Part shown: one piece after another, positions 13,545 to 25,934 of the stretch
Layout of the letters: each line of letters opens with the position of its first letter
How positions within the stretch are numbered: the stretch's first letter is position 1
Origin: Byssochlamys sp. IMV 00236
Lineage: Eukaryota > Ascomycota > Eurotiomycetes > Eurotiales > Thermoascaceae
Length of the DNA stretch: 63,792 nt
Assembly (NCBI GenBank): GCA_001931875.2
Contig: MSJH02000523.1
Coordinates: 1 to 63,792, forward strand
Reading direction: 5' to 3'
Notes under the pieces: model-generated
Told to the model about the DNA's origin: nothing
Database searches by the model: none
The model's input: only the letters and a program-made list of their open reading frames with translations
Translations under genes and position numbers: made by a program

Positions 13545-13749
13545 CACTCAAATACAATCAAACATTCAAATAATCAAACAAATACTCAAATGATTATCAA
13601 TGCCTACAAATGATCATCAGTGCCTGAAAATGCTAGTGGATGTCTATCTCATGCCTATCAACGTCGGAAAGTCCCTGAAGAATTTTGCTCATGTCTACCC
13701 ATGCCTGTTGCTAATGGATATTGCCCAGGAGTAAGTATATAACCAAGCC

Positions 13750-14215
13750 TTGAAACCTCAAGAAATGCCATGGATCTACTATTCCAAATTATGCCAAACT
13801 ATGCCAACATATGCTACAAGAAAGAAAAAAAAAAACAAAAACAAAAAAAAACAAAAGCTATGCCAAACTCTATCAAACTCTGCTACAAGAAAAGAAAACG
13901 TATGTATATATATAAAACTAACCAGACAGGTCGCTGCTTCTCTATGCTGGGTAACCCTTGACGCAAGCTACTGTTGGCATCGTTCTGCTGTTGTCCTTAA
14001 TGAAATGCGTAATCTTCTTTGCTTTGTCCTAGGTACTTAGAAGTGCACTCTTTGTACGTTGAAGCTCTGAGGTTTCCCTTGTTCCTTTGTTCTCTTGAGA
14101 TTAAGTCTCGAGTATTATTTCAGGATGATTACGCTTAGTAATTATTAGGGGCAGCAGTCGATTGGTAGCATCTAGTGGCAGCCTTGGGTTGACAGACAGA
14201 GTTAATGTGGCCTTC
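13750..14215 (+). mobile_element. Possible degenerate LTR retroelement fragment
   Basis: The stretch contains a repeated module around the words TGCCAAACT and CTGCTACAAG (13790-13890), a longer pyrimidine-rich section, and then TGGTAGCATC at about 14163. That word resembles a primer-binding site complementary to an initiator tRNA 3' end. No gag, pol or paired LTR is visible, so this is at best a solo or broken element. Confidence 0.2.
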
Positions 14216-14240
14216 TGAAAAAAAAAAAAAAGAAAATCTA

Positions 14241-14321
14241 TTTGCTCTCTGCTTGGCTATCAGAAAAGAAAACTCTCTACTTGCTCTCTAAACTTGGCTA
14301 TCAAAAGAAAAATCTCTACTT
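14241..14321. repeat. Tandem duplication of a ~40-bp unit
   Basis: Two adjacent units share the order TTGCTCTCT, CTTGGCTATCA, AAAGAAAA, CTCTAC, with a few changes between them. A third, shorter echo follows to about 14345. Confidence 0.7.
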
Positions 14322-15316
14322 ATTCAAAACTCTCTCTTTGGAAATCAAACTATTGCTTAGTTAAATAAAAACTTCATTTTGTTACTTCCACACTTGGCTT
14401 TTTATTCTTTAATCTTAATAAAATATATTCACTTGACGCACTTTTCTTTGTCTCTGATAATCCAAGGAGATAAAATCTTAATGATTTCTTCATATGCATC
14501 ATTATGAAGTAGTTTGAGGTAATGATCGCTATATAACCTCATATAGGTAGTTCTCATTAGTGACATGCTATTATTAATATTTATGCTATACGAACTTACA
14601 AGCGTTCTTCTAGGCTCTCAGATCCATATCCATGTATCGCCTTTGACTATTATGCCATCGGATTCTTTTCATTGACGGAACCGTATTCCTTGTATAACAG
14701 ATCTTCACCTAAATGTATTGATGATCTATTGGGAATACAAAAAAAAGAGGCTTCCTTCTGTACCTTCACTACCAAAAGATGGGCTCTTCTTGTTCTATAT
14801 TTTCATATTTGACACATCCTCTTACGAAGTTGAAGAATAGCGTTGGAGCCAGCCCGCATTCTGCCAGCGGGCGGGGTATCAGCTGAGGGAAAGTAGTACT
14901 GGTCCTGTCAGGTGTGGATTATTGTTGCTGTGCGATGTGTGTTGGCGCATTTAGCAACTAGCTAATCTCTAGTTTAAAACTTCCTTTTGCAAACTGAAAG
15001 TTTCCAGTTGGGAGATCGTTCTTGAAGGGACGTTTCGCAATATTCATTCAAAGGTTAAAAGCTCCAGCTTTGTCAGATGACGAAGGAACAGATCTTGTTG
15101 GGTGTCATAACAAACTCAAGATAACTGTAAAGTATAAAGGTACCCTCCAATAATTGCTGTAAGTTAAAAGAATGAAATATAACTGATTGGTTTGATATTG
15201 CGGGGGGGACTAACGGTACTCCATAAAAGTAAAAAGTTCAAAGATTACATTGCTGAACATGTAAAACTCAGAAAGGCATCAAGCAATAGAATGTTAAGAA
15301 TATTTTAATTATGAAG
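14322..15316. other. Non-coding interval with a GC-rich hairpin
   Basis: No gene is recognised. GC content rises locally at about 14845-14945, where GCCCGC (14852-14857) and GCGGGC (14867-14872) can pair around a nine-base loop. The rest, up to the P450 stop codon, appears unstructured. Confidence 0.4.
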
Positions 15317-17210
15317 TTAAGCTTTATGGCGCTTTCCGACGAACATCTTCATTCCATATTTCATCGGCATGGTTAATGAGAGATCATATGTCACTGTCTG
15401 ATTAGGCACTAAAGTAAATTGGTAACGTCGAAGCAACATGGATACACAAACGAGGGCTTCAAGCGTAGCCAGATTTTGTCCTAGAAAAGGCGAAAAAGGA
15501 GAAATGGAATAAGTAGCAGAATATAAATGATGGCAGTTCAAGTTACCCAGACAGATACGAGGACCGGCATGAAACGCCGGCCATTTACCAGCAGATTCTC
15601 TCTTGAGATTTCCATTTTCATCCAACCATCTTTCAGGATGGAATTCCTTGGCGTCCTCACCCCAAACCTTTGTGCTTCTTCCTTGAGCATATGGGCTCCA
15701 GGAGACATAAGTTCCTGCCTTGACATGTGTTCCATCAGGCCAAATGTCATCCTTAAGTGCATATTTTTGGTTACCAGGAACCGAGGGATACAAACGGAGT
15801 GTTTCAAAGAACCTGAGAAAAGAAATATACGTCAGCCAAGCTATGTGCACGGGATAAGATGCAGACAGGACTTACACTGCATGAAGATAAGGCATTTCAC
15901 TAATGGCTTGGTAAAGAGCAGACGGATCATTTTCTAGTTCGTCCGTAATATGCTTTTCAATCTCTTCAATCATTTTCTTTTCTATACGAGGCTGTAGACT
16001 AATACTATAAAACAGCCATGATAGCGCTTGTGCTGTTGTATCGCGGCCGGCAATAATAAAGTTAAGAACAGTGTCACGAAGCTCCTTATCATTTAATAAC
16101 TCTCCTTTTTCGTTTGTTGCGTTCATGAATCGAGAAAGCAAGTCCTTTCGATCGGCTTCATCCGCCGCAGCTTCCTTTCGACGTTTATCAATTACTTGTT
16201 GAGCGAATGTGTTTATAACTTTAAGATTGTAGCTAGTAGTGTTCTCTTTACGACTAAAGAAATCAAAGATTGTTTCCTTGACTCCCATCATAGGATCGAC
16301 GAATCGCTCGGCGCCCCTTCTTTGAAGAAAATCAAAGGACTCAGCAAATTCTACCTTGCCTTCCTTTAACAGTGAGTTCAACTGTACACCAAATCCCAAA
16401 CTATAGAGCAGATATAGATTAGCCTCCTTTCTTTCTTTCCCTGAAGAGTCCTAAGAAACGTACTAAACAAAAGAATCCAATGTAAATTTGAACATAATGT
16501 CATGAAAGTCAATAGTTCCGCCTGTCTTAGCAGCATTATCCAAGATATGATCGCACATGAGATGCATCTCTTTTACAAAGACACTACAAAGATGATGTTA
16601 TTTCAAGACATTATCTTCTTATCGTCTTACTCTGTAAATTGATCTCTAAAGTTCTTTACGTTGAATACATGGCTCGCTGTCTTTCGTTGCCACTTCCACT
16701 GTTCTCCATTCGCGTTGAAGATACCGTGACCCAGTAGGTCACGCAAGTTCTTGTCAAAGTAAGGGCCTTTGAGGTAATTTGAAAAATTTGCTAAAATGGA
16801 TTTCATTAAATATGTTATAGTTTCTATAAAATTACAATTTACTCTTTAAGACATATTCCACATTTTGGGGATCAATAGTAAATATTGTTCGAGGCATACC
16901 GGCTGCTGGCATTGTCCTGAATAATCATAGATCAGTGAATTAATAGAGTGAAGTACATGTGTGCTTACAGAGTCAAGCTATCCAATTTCTCATGTATATC
17001 CAATTGATAGTCATAGAGTCGCGATACATTTTTTGTAAACTCTAAGAGGTTACCTAATAACGGGTATCCTTTATGACAAGGAACACCTTCCATGTGTTCA
17101 TAGAATAATGGCCTATCATGATATTTTATCATTAAAAGTGTCATGATAGAAGACACAGCTGCACCAGCAATAGCAATTTGTTGACCAATTGGAGCGTCCT
17201 TAAGAGACAT
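15317..17210 (-). CDS. Cytochrome P450 monooxygenase
   Basis: A membrane-bound haem monooxygenase of unknown substrate. Start 17210 gives MSLKDAPIGQQ, followed by a hydrophobic N-terminal anchor and the proline-rich GYPLLGN segment. Later exons give the C-helix WKWQRKTASHVF, the I-helix AGRDTTAQ, the ETLRLYPSVPGN segment holding ExxR, the PERW motif, and the haem-binding loop FHAGPRICLG interrupted by an intron. The last exon runs to the stop at 15317. It resembles the fatty-acid-hydroxylase-like P450s abundant in Mucorales, but I cannot name the CYP family safely. The gene sits between repeat-rich stretches. All key residues are present, so it is probably functional. Confidence 0.93.
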
Positions 17211-17279
17211 GATTGTATGATTGTTTTTTTTTTTAAAAAAAGGTAGAAAAGAATGAAAATAAAGTTATTTTAATACAAA

Positions 17280-18045
17280 TAAATTTACATCAGATGACTG
17301 CGATTCCCGCTCCACCAAGACAAGCTCTGCATAATCATAGTTGTCCAAAAATGGTAACTGTGTACACGTCGTCACGATTAATCAGTTTTTGACTCTTTTT
17401 GGAAAAGCAAGAAAGACAACCACGGAGCTGATCGCCTTCCATTTGTGCAACGAGTATCCATAACGATAAACGAGAAATTTGACTCATCTTACGAGTAGAA
17501 CACATGCACTGAACTTTTTGTCCTTTGTAAATCAATCGTTGTTGCCTTCGTTTTACACTTCGATATGGTCGTATAGCATTCCTATAGCCGCTTTATTTTT
17601 CAATATATATGTGTAAAGCACAAATACATATATTCTTCATATCTTAAAAGCTGCGCATTGTGGTACAAAGTACGGAAAATATCCCATTGAATGATAATGA
17701 GCAAATCTATACCAGAACTGGGGTCGAACAACTTTTCAAAGTGTTTGCCAAGAAATTCAAGCTCGAGGAAGCTGAACAAGTCGATGGCTTCTCCCTCCAC
17801 CAAGACATACAACAAAGGATGGATGAATCTTAGCGAGACTATTAACAATGAATTCATCCAAGAGCTTAAGAAACGAAAGATTGTCGTCTACTAATGCGTT
17901 AACTCCAGGTACAAAGACACTGAACGTCTTTGCGTCAGCGCCAAAGTAACCATCAACATTCATCCTGACATGCGACAGGCATGGGGATCAAGACGAAGAA
18001 GACATCGAACAGCTCCACTGGCTTGTAATCTAGTGTTAACCTAAC
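17280..18045. pseudogene. Decayed coding remnants of unknown family
   Basis: Two weak signals lie here. On plus, 17649-17830 is a 60-codon open stretch reading TRTGVEQLFKVFAKKFKLEE. After a frame change it appears to continue through 17822-17892 (SETINNEFIQELKKRKIVVY). On minus, 17535-17335 has four cysteines in a basic context. Neither has a start, a splice structure or a domain that I recognise. Frame breaks suggest a dead mobile or repeated gene. The coordinates bracket the debris and do not define a gene model. Confidence 0.25.
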
Positions 18046-18049
18046 AATA

Positions 18050-18345
18050 AGCATTTTTTAGCCCTACGTGTAGAATAGCTTTTCATGAATAACACATCCT
18101 TGGAGAATTCGTGTGCAATTTCGGTATTGGTAAATTTCCGATACATTTGAGGAGAATAATCGGCAAAGTAGCGTGCAGTTCATAGATGGAAGTGTAGTGC
18201 CTCATTACTCTTGCCATAAGCTTCTGGTTAATTTACCTTTGTACCTCTACAATAATTGCCGGTCTGTGTGATTCCTTTGGCACATACACAACGTCAGAGC
18301 GTGTACCATCAAAATGTTTGTTCTTATGCGCTTTTTTCATAAGTG
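18050..18345 (-). pseudogene. Remnant of a PD-(D/E)XK-like family protein
   Basis: On minus the reading FDGTRSDVVYVPKES followed by IIVEVQ matches the layout RSDIVLQPK ... IVIEIQ seen at 63.3 kb: an Asp, a short spacer, then Glu-x-Gln. A stop follows. In another frame the helix-rich continuation RVMRHYTSIYELHATLPIIL then resumes, parallel to the continuation at 63.2 kb. The copy is therefore broken by a frame change and truncated at both ends. Nuclease membership is inferred from the D...ExQ pattern only. Confidence 0.5.
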
Positions 18346-19485
18346 CTGGCACATTATACCTGAAAGGCTAAACAAAATAAATTGCAGATGTACAATGAAT
18401 GATAATATCCTTTTTCTAAAGGGAGACTGGACAGCAAGAGGCTCTTGCTACTGGTACAATAGACATAAATTAGGAACTGAAATACGTGAAAATATAATAG
18501 TCGCGCCAGCTTTGCCTTCGTGTTCATATTGTTATAAATGCTGATCTTTTGTTTCACTTTTCTGGGGCTTAGTTAATTCAAAGTGAATGGAAAAACTAGC
18601 TATGTTGAAGTATGGCATATCATAATGAGTTCACCATTCAATCTACAATCTTTCTACACATGTTTCAACAGCACCAGGATGTAAAACGATTTTAAATCAA
18701 CAATGTACTTATTGTCAAACTCATACTTTCAATTCATTTTACACATTTTTGTTTGTTTGGCCAGGCAACAACTGAAGTGGTTCAAGATTCACTGAGCGAA
18801 CCACAAATCATGATTTCTGTAGCTATAAAGTGCGATAAAGGGCTATGTTATTTTAACTTATCAGTCATAATAGACCCCAGTTTCAACTACTTATTTACAG
18901 ATTGTAAAGTGAGAGGCTTTCACCGAGCAACAACTAATCAAGGAGAATGTAAATGATGGTAATAAATCGAACAAATATGCTATTTGAGCAATATGGCAGT
19001 TAATCAAGTAATGGATATGAGCAAATGATACGTCAATATAAAAGAAAGAACCGAACGGATGAAATTTAAGCAATCAACCAATCTAAGCATTGTCAAGGTG
19101 TTTCAAACAGCTTTTGTTAATGAAAGAAAGGGTAAGCAACATCATTTGGGGGAGGGGGGAGGGGCCGAAGCCTGTATTAAGGAAATAGCAACAGTCGAGT
19201 ACATGTTGTGATAATAATGCTTCATGAGCTTAATCAATAAGCTTTTATTATTCTTAGAAAAGGGGTTTTTTAATGATCTATCTGTTTCTGTAGCATCAAT
19301 TTTAAAGCTTTTTACCCTATACACGAGTAATGCAAGGGCAATACTTGTAACAACACACACATATGTTACTTCTCAGTTTATAGCAATACAAATTTCAAGG
19401 TGCACTTTATAGATGAGAGTAGCGTCGAGAGGCAAAATGTTGGCTTTATTTACAAATTATGAATTCCTGCTTCTTTTCAGTTACG
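18346..19485. other. Intergenic interval without recognised gene
   Basis: Open stretches at 18314-18544, 18753-18956 and 19142-19360 show no known domain. A G-rich run (19148-19164) is the only unusual composition. RPB10 terminates at the right edge. Confidence 0.45.
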
Positions 19486-19815
19486 TTAAGAGCGTCCACG
19501 ATCTCTAGTACGTTCCAAGGCTAAAAACAGACATTAGGATAATTCTTTACTAAATACACAAGCACTTACGGTTATAATGCAAAAGCTTTTCAATCAAGTC
19601 AACATGAGTCAAGACCATACGTCTACAGCAGTAACGCTTAAGTCCAAGAGCATCTAATGCCTCACTATAATGAAATGATTAGTCATCTCTGCACATTCCC
19701 ACTTTTACATATATATTTACCCCTCGGTATATTCTGCTTGTAATAAAGATAAATAGTTATCCCATTTGTTACCAATGACTTTGCCGCATGAGAAGCAACG
19801 AACAGGAATAATCAT
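19486..19815 (-). CDS. rpb10: RNA polymerases I/II/III subunit RPABC5 (Rpb10)
   Basis: This small zinc-binding subunit is common to all three nuclear RNA polymerases. Three exons on minus read [18 protein letters not shown], then [18 protein letters not shown], and finally [10 protein letters not shown] before the stop at 19486-19488. The zinc ligands (CFSC and adjacent CC) and the [11 protein letters not shown] signature are diagnostic, and the length of about 70 residues is typical. The stop codon of the WDR53-like gene on the same strand is only 77 bp upstream of this start, so the promoter must lie within that gap or inside the neighbour's 3' end. Confidence 0.96.
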
Positions 19816-19892
19816 TTTATTGTTTGATTAAAAAGAAAAAACTGAGACATAAGCTCTCTCTCTTTACCAAATAGTTTTACAGAGCAGGTGGC

Positions 19893-21458
19893 TTAGTTTA
19901 CTACTTTTGGTAATGCATAAATGCACAGTGAACCTGATTCAGGTGTTGAGCCTACACCTGCTATTGCTACATGAAGCTGATAGTCCTTATGATAAGCTTT
20001 TAACCAATTCACCTTTTGCATTGTGGCTGTATCAACTTGAAATGTTTGAGCTGGCTCAAGGGTCGTTAAAGTACAATTATAAAAGCCAGTCCAAATGGCT
20101 AATCCACCATTGGCTGCTCCTGAAATAAGTGATGCTGACTGGTTTGGCGTTTCTATAAAGGACCTATGTATTATGTCAAGTACACTTTTAAATATCATCA
20201 TCAAATATAATTACATGCAATTCACCATTGTGTTATGACCATTGACGAGCCTAATTTTTGAAGTTGACTTTACTTTTTTGCTTGGTGGTGATATCATCTG
20301 AATTGTTGTATCTCCTAAGCTTGCAGCTATCCATTTACCATCATTCGTCATATCCAGGGAATAGACAAAGGGTGGATTGAACATTTGGGCAGCAGTGGGT
20401 TCTTCAGGATCTATAATAGGTGAATAATCTAAAGAAGTATATGTATATATATATGCTCATTGGCTTACTCATGTCGTAAATGTTGGTTGGTACACCACGA
20501 GAGAAATCCCACTCATAGACTTTGCTATCCATTCCACCAGACCATACTAGTAATAACCAATCAATCTTCATGAGTGTTTTTACATCTAAAGCACATACCA
20601 TCCCATGATTTTTTAGGACGAAACTTTGTAGTCATGCATATCTATTTTAAAGTTAGTCAAAAAGAGGTGTAAAGGTGCAGTATATCATTCATTACAGTTT
20701 GGTGCTTTTTTGTCGTCTTTTTGTATATTTTATCGCTGCCAAGGTCGACTAGAATGTCATTGTTGCGTTAGATTGTGATGATCATAATCATGTTTAGTAT
20801 AGCATACTTATATTCACGTTTCCATCATCATCGGCAGTGGCTAAAAACTTGTTATTTTCATTGACATCAATCTACAGGATGCAAGCGTTCAGATGCTCGT
20901 TGTATTTAAAGAAAGGATCAAATCGATGTATCCTTACACTGTTAATCTCATCGTTGCTAAACTCAAACGTTTTATTAGGCATAGTGCATAGAGGACCTTC
21001 TGCTCTTAAGTCGTATACATAAACCTTTTCCCAAAAAAAGTGGGTACAACTTGATAATAACATTTGTTATTTCTAGTTTACCTTATTTCCTGATGAAAGA
21101 TAAAATAATGGCAGATCAGACTTTCTTGCAAATTTGACAGAAGTAACCTGAGTATGGAAAAGAGCATAAGAAAAAAAAAGGAGAGATCATTTCATCTTTT
21201 ATTACCGGATTGTCCAGTTTCTGTATTCCTTTAATTACTTTATTTGTTCTAAGATCCCATAAACGACACGTCTTATCCTCTGCTCATATATTAGATAGAG
21301 GGTTTGTTTAGTAAGTAGGTTTAATACATAAACACCATTAAAAAAAAACCTGAGCCAGATGCAAGAGTATTGTCTCCAAAAAATGTCTTATCTGAATAAT
21401 CTAAGGTAAGTACTGGGGCTTTATGACCCTTTAACTCATGTAAAGGCTTAATGGTCAT
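19893..21458 (-). CDS. WD40-repeat protein, WDR53-like
   Basis: A predicted beta-propeller. Start 21458 gives MTIKPLHELKGHKAPVLTL. Exons then supply successive blades: RLWDLRTNKVIKGIQ, YVYDLRAEGPLCTM, LATADDDGNV, LVWSGGMDSKVYEWD, AASLGDTTIQM and SGAANGGLAIWT. The tail has QKVNWLKAYH and CIYALPKVV before the stop at 19893. The order of blades, the EINSVRI segment and the KVNWL...CIxxYPL-like ending resemble animal WDR53, a candidate CUL4-DDB1 substrate receptor. The role in fungi is not established. Many small introns are present. Its start faces TSR1, with 362 bp between the divergent start codons. Confidence 0.8.
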
Positions 21459-21820
21459 TTAAGCAAGTAAGAGTTGAACAATACAACTTTTTTTTGTTTT
21501 TGAAAAAGTTGGTACACAATCTAAACTCAGATTGGGACAATGCCAAAGTCAAACCCAACAAGCATAATTAAGCGATCTTTTGTGTGGGAGAGCTTGATTG
21601 CATATAAGCTTATATACAGACCTTTATTAGAACAAAAAGAAGATATGTTATGATAAAGTTTATAATTAGAGTTTCTTTGTGATGAACTGCAAAAGTGGTA
21701 CATCAAGACTATGCTTACTACTGTGATACAAGTCACAAAAGATGTCCCTTCGTGACTGTAAAAGCAAAAGACGAGAGCACAAAAACTTTTTTCGTTTTTT
21801 GAAAACAGAGCTTCTATACT

Positions 21821-24311
21821 ATGCATCGCCACAGACCTGGTAGCTTACATCAGTCTAATAAACCCTTCAAGAGTCGGCATGCCACCAAGGGTGCCTTAAA
21901 AGAAGTCTCCAAGGGTAAAGTGAACCGAGCCTCCATCAAGCAAAGCGGAGGTATGAAGACACTGTCCAAAGCCGATCGTCGACATGCCGCCAAGATATTG
22001 CAACAAAAGAAACGAGAAGAGATCACCCGGATGAGTCGTATCTTTGAGGGGCGTCAGGGCGCTCCCAAGATTGTGCCTGTATTACCACTGTGTCCTGACA
22101 GTGAGGTGCATACGGCCATTGCTGCTCTTTACAAGTCCTTGGGCCAAGAAGCACCCAAACATGCATCTGAAGAGCCTACAGTATTGAACGTGGAACGATT
22201 TAAGCAAAAGATTCAACTTGTGCCATTAACCAAGCGACGCTTTTTGGACACTCTTGACGCATTCAAAGTTGCCGATTTTGGTATTTTATTAATGTCAGCC
22301 GATGTCGAAGTCGATCAGTTGGGTATCAACTGTCTCTTGGGCATTCTCAACCAAGGTATTGTCAATGTTGTGCCTGTCGTCCAGCATATTGAGAGAGTTC
22401 AACCAAAGCTTCGCACCAGTACAAAGAAATCATTGACCTCATTCATTCAACAGTTTTTCCCTGAAGAAGAACATCTCTTTACGCTCGATACCGACACAGA
22501 TGCCATGAACACCTTACGTTTCATCACATCACAGCGCCCCAAGCCAATGTCCTGGCGTGATCATCATCCTTATATGCTTGCCGATGAGGTCACTTTTGAC
22601 TCTGTTACACCAGAAAGAGGTACCCTCAAGGTAACAGGGTATGCTCGCGGAAACCCGTTCAATGCAAACAGACTTGTCCATCTTCAGAATTTTGGTGATT
22701 TCCAGATTCAGCAAATAACGGGCGCACCTCTCGAATCACATCAGGGCGATATGGAAGTTGATGCAGCAGTGATAGATACCCCAAAGCCTGATGAACAAGA
22801 TGACTTGATTGCTGAAAATGAACCTGATTTTATGGATAACGAACAGACATGGCCTACAGAAGAAGAATTGGCTGAGGCCGATGAACGAGTGCGTCGTATG
22901 CAGGCTATGGAAACAGATGGTAACACCAAGCGTGTGCCTAAAGGCACTTCTTCATACCAAGCCGCCTGGATTGTTGATGATGATGATCAAAACTACAGTG
23001 AAGATGAGTTTGAGGACGAGGATGGAAATGATACGATGATGACAGAAGATGCTGATGATGATATTGTTGAACCTGCCTATTCCTCATTCCCTCCAGAAGA
23101 AGAATACGAAGAAATTCAGATGGACAGTAAAGAGCAGTACAAGGATGAGCTGGATGCTGAAGAAGAAGCTAGACAGTATGAAGAATATCTCAAGCAGAGA
23201 CAAAAGGATTATGAAACACATAACGAATTCCCTGATGAAATCGATACGCCTATGCATATCCCAGCCAGAGAACGTTTTGCTCGTTATCGTGGTCTTCAAT
23301 CCTTCAGAACTTCACCTTGGGATCCCTATGAGAACTTGCCTGTGGATTATGCAAGAATCTTCCAATTTGAAAACTATGGTCGTACCAAGTCTCGTGTGTT
23401 GAACCAAGCCATTGTTGGCAATGTGAAGCCAGGTAGCCGAATTACTATCTGGATTCATAATGTACCAGTAGAAGCCTTCCGTAAGTATGAGCGATACATC
23501 AAGAGGCGCAAGACTGACATTCTTTTATAGAATCTTATGATAGAACAAGACCTTTTATTGTGTTTGGCCTTTTACAGTATGAACACAAGATGTCACTTCT
23601 TAATATTCAAATACAACGAGACAATGCATACGAAGAGCCCGTCAAATCAAAGGTAAAATCATATATTTCTCTATAGATGCTGGTGCTTACATGACCACTA
23701 TAGGATCCAATGGTAATGCATATGGGTTTCAGAAGATATAATGTTCGACCCATCTATTCCCAAAATACAAACAAGGGATCAAACAATGTTCATAAATTCG
23801 AGAGGTTCCTTCAACTAGGAAGATCCTATGTTGCTACAGTGTATGGACCTATTGCATTTGGCAAGACACCAGTCATGTTTTATAAGGAAACAGAAAATAA
23901 GAATGGTAAGCAAAAGGAAAGAGGGTAGATGGCATATGCTAATGGTAGTCAACAGAACCTATTCTTGTGTCCACAGGCACATTTATGGATGTAGATGTCA
24001 AGCGTATTATTGCTAAACGAATCATCCTGAGTGGTCATCCTTTCAAGATCCATAAACGATCGGCTGTTGTCCGATACATGTTCTTCAATGTTGAAGATAT
24101 CTATTGGTTTAAGCCTGTGCAGTTAACAACAAAATATGGTCGAGTGGGTCACATCAAAGAATCCTTGGGTACTCATGGCTACATGAAGTGTGTGTTTGAC
24201 GGCACATTAACACAACAAGACACTGTGATGATGTGTCTTTATAAACGTGTGTTCCCCAAGTGGAATACAGAACTTTACAGAGATGAATCATCTCAAATTG
24301 ATTGTAATTAA
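21821..24311 (+). CDS. TSR1: Pre-rRNA processing protein TSR1
   Basis: TSR1 is a GTPase-like but non-catalytic 40S assembly factor acting in the nucleolus and cytoplasm. The large first exon starts [20 protein letters not shown], typical of the Bms1/Tsr1 family N-terminus. An AARP2CN-type segment is near residues 200-290 ([25 protein letters not shown]). A very acidic middle follows, and then the conserved C-terminal region ([32 protein letters not shown]). Three introns follow. Splicing at 23490-23530 joins EAF to [19 protein letters not shown]. The final exons end in [15 protein letters not shown]. Its stop is 47 bp from the stop of the convergent hydroxylase gene. Confidence 0.96.
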
Positions 24312-24358
24312 TTTTATGCCCTCCTTTTAGAAAGAAAGACAATAAAAAAAATGTTTAT

Positions 24359-25934
24359 TTAAGTCAGTGATTCCAATACGGTTGTTAATGTTTTCATGTC
24401 ATCACGAATACTCCTTGCAAATCGCACCACCTTTTCCTTGTTATCCAGCACTTCAATTGATTGAGTCAAGGCGTTATATCTGACTGAGAATGGCCTATTC
24501 ATCTTGGCAGCAAACTCACGTACTTTTTCTTGAGCATCTTTGAATGATTCAGCTACGAAATAGACCTATATAAAATATAAATAAAAATGACCACATGGGC
24601 TTTTTTTTTTTTTTTTCTACTTACAGGTTGATACTCTGTAATAGGGTATTTTTGTACTGCTGTCTTTTCCGGATCAAATGGTCTAAGTTCAGGTTTTTCT
24701 GATAGACAGTATTCTAATTCACCAAAGGAACTTAGTAAGCCAGCACCATAAGCCTTTAATTCACCATCTTGTCTACAGAGACCAAATTCAACTGTGAACC
24801 AAAAGATGGTAGCTAATTTTTGTATATCTTCATCTGAAGCACCCAGAGATGCTAAGCCAATTTCTTGTGAAAAGTCTGCAAAATCAGGATCCGCAAACTA
24901 TAGAATATGTGTTGATATATAAACATTAAACAAAAAAATATAACTTACCAATGGAACGTGTCCGAGTAGTTCGTGGCATACATCAGGTTCTGGTGTATAG
25001 AATGGCATGGATGCGTGACGAATATATTGGGTAGAATAGAACACTCTGAAGGCAAATGCGTTTAAGAAATCTCTGCTGGAGAGTAAGCCCATGACGGGAC
25101 GAACGGTGAAGCCGGTACAGTCCTTTAAGAATCTTGAGATATGTTCCAGTTGAGGAATCTGCTTATCATTGTAGCCACAATTTTGAATCAAGAGAGGCAA
25201 GACATACTGGTGTTCACGGCAAGCGTGGGTAGGATAGAGTGCAGTCAGACGACGGAACACTTTGCCCCAAGTCTCAATCTCTTCCTGAGTGTAATCGATT
25301 TCAGGTACAGGTTGACCAGTGCGGTAGGTCTTGGCAATACGTGTAATTTCAGCACGTCTTGCACGGTAGACAGGGTCGTGGGCACCAGGATGATCAGAAC
25401 CTAAAGATTGAAAATAAGTATGACTCTACCGTGGGAATATGATGATCCGCTTACTGAGTTCTTCGCCCATCTCTAACACTTTTTCAGCAAAAGTGTCAAG
25501 ATCTGTCAACTTGCGTGGGAACCAAGGGACGCTGTCTATAAAAAAAAAAGTCAATTTTCTCACGCATAAAAGATAAACGGTAGTCAGGACTTACCAGCCT
25601 TGGTGCTGTCGGCACCAATGACACGTACTTCCTTTGTGTGATCTCTGAGCTTGCAGACAACTTGATTGACTTGTTCTGCGCTTTTGGCGTCAAAATCAAC
25701 AAAGAAATCATAATCCCATTCCTTAGTACGGCTAGGGCGACTATTTCAAGATGTGAGTATGATGCTTATATCAGATCATGATTCGTATTACGATTCAATT
25801 CGAGTAAGAGAGATGTCCATAGCCTTGATGGCAGCCAAACAGTTTTCGAGTGCACCTACTTGATCTGCAATCGAAAAGCACAAGGTGGTCTTTAAGGTTT
25901 CCTTGGGAACGTTGTTGGGTGATGTCTTGAACAT
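24359..25934 (-). CDS. Phenylalanine-4-hydroxylase (aromatic amino acid hydroxylase)
   Basis: It converts phenylalanine to tyrosine using Fe(II), O2 and a tetrahydropterin. Start 25934 gives [14 protein letters not shown]. An N-terminal ACT-like regulatory segment ([19 protein letters not shown]) is followed by the biopterin-dependent catalytic domain: [57 protein letters not shown] (two His iron ligands) and [10 protein letters not shown] (Glu ligand). The C-terminus reads VLESLT. Five or more introns are present. All metal ligands are intact. Most ascomycete and basidiomycete yeasts lack this enzyme, whereas it is known from Mucoromycota, so it supports the taxonomic reading. The product could also act on tryptophan, but the fold and motifs fit PAH best. 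Confidence 0.93.

Noticed and set aside
13482..13610. CRISPR-like regular repeats
   Set aside because: The unit is 8 bp with no spacers, the array is a simple tandem repeat, and the genome is eukaryotic.
14820..14945. tRNA gene in the GC-richer patch
   Set aside because: No A-box/B-box pair or cloverleaf could be drawn; only one short stem is present.
19148..19164. G-quadruplex in the G-rich run
   Set aside because: Three G runs separated by single A bases do not supply four clean G3 tracts with loops.
18314..19412. Small ORFs between the P450 and RPB10
   Set aside because: No domain, no splice structure, and composition is typical of AT-rich intergenic DNA.
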